Below, in pieces: positions 13,748-13,773 of a DNA stretch of 13,773 nucleotides. Position 1 is the stretch's first letter. Every line of letters starts with the position of its first letter. Position numbers and translations under genes: made by a program. This DNA comes from Alphaproteobacteria bacterium (GTDB taxonomy: Bacteria; Pseudomonadota; Alphaproteobacteria; Rickettsiales; UBA8987), in NCBI GenBank assembly GCA_003531345.1, contig DQGZ01000197.1, forward strand, positions 1 through 13,773. The letters run 5' to 3'. Under the pieces are notes generated by a model. That model had not been told where the DNA came from and ran no database searches. It saw nothing but the letters and a program-made list of their open reading frames with translations.

Positions 13748-13773
13748 GAAAATAGTTAATATTTCATTAATTG

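Overview
The window is AT-rich bacterial chromosome. The ribosomal proteins, the ArgJ tail, FliI and CysRS all read like Alphaproteobacteria. The compact AT-rich style, the scattered palindromic intergenic repeats and a 'CGTCATTGCGAG' element would fit a Rickettsiales- or Holosporales-like, possibly host-associated lineage. That placement is inference. The presence of arginine biosynthesis, flagellar and capsule-export genes argues against a highly reduced genome.

Layout. At the left edge is the 3' end of argJ (+). Facing it is a minus-strand pair for export of a surface polysaccharide: a KpsM-type ABC permease followed, with an 8-nt overlap, by a KpsE/CtrB-type co-polymerase. No matching ATPase (KpsT) gene is in the window. 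Further right, also on the minus strand, is fliI, the flagellar export ATPase, with no other flagellar gene beside it.

Divergent from fliI is the main block: rpsJ-rplC-rplD-rplW-rplB-rpsS-rplV-rpsC-rplP-rpmC-rpsQ-rplN (S10 operon plus the first spc gene). Most genes are 2-15 nt apart, often with AGGT-type ribosome binding sites. The block stops after rplN; the usual rplX-rplE-rpsN continuation is absent and the operon runs into yajC-secD of the Sec accessory complex. This yajC lacks its membrane anchor, and secF does not follow secD. The three gaps larger than 30 nt in the rpsJ-secD block (after rpsC, rpsQ and rplN) each hold an imperfect palindrome whose arms are degenerate tandem heptamers.

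A 368-nt gap after secD holds a 162-bp element with 13-bp terminal inverted repeats. Then comes cysS, complete with HIGN, KMSKS and zinc ligands. Convergent with it at the right edge is an unrecognised gene for a small secreted protein. It has two copies of a module made of a helix with CX3CF followed by poly-Ser and Gly-Ser-Thr. It is the best candidate here for something undescribed; the heptamer palindromes inside the ribosomal operon and the broken spc junction are the next most interesting points.
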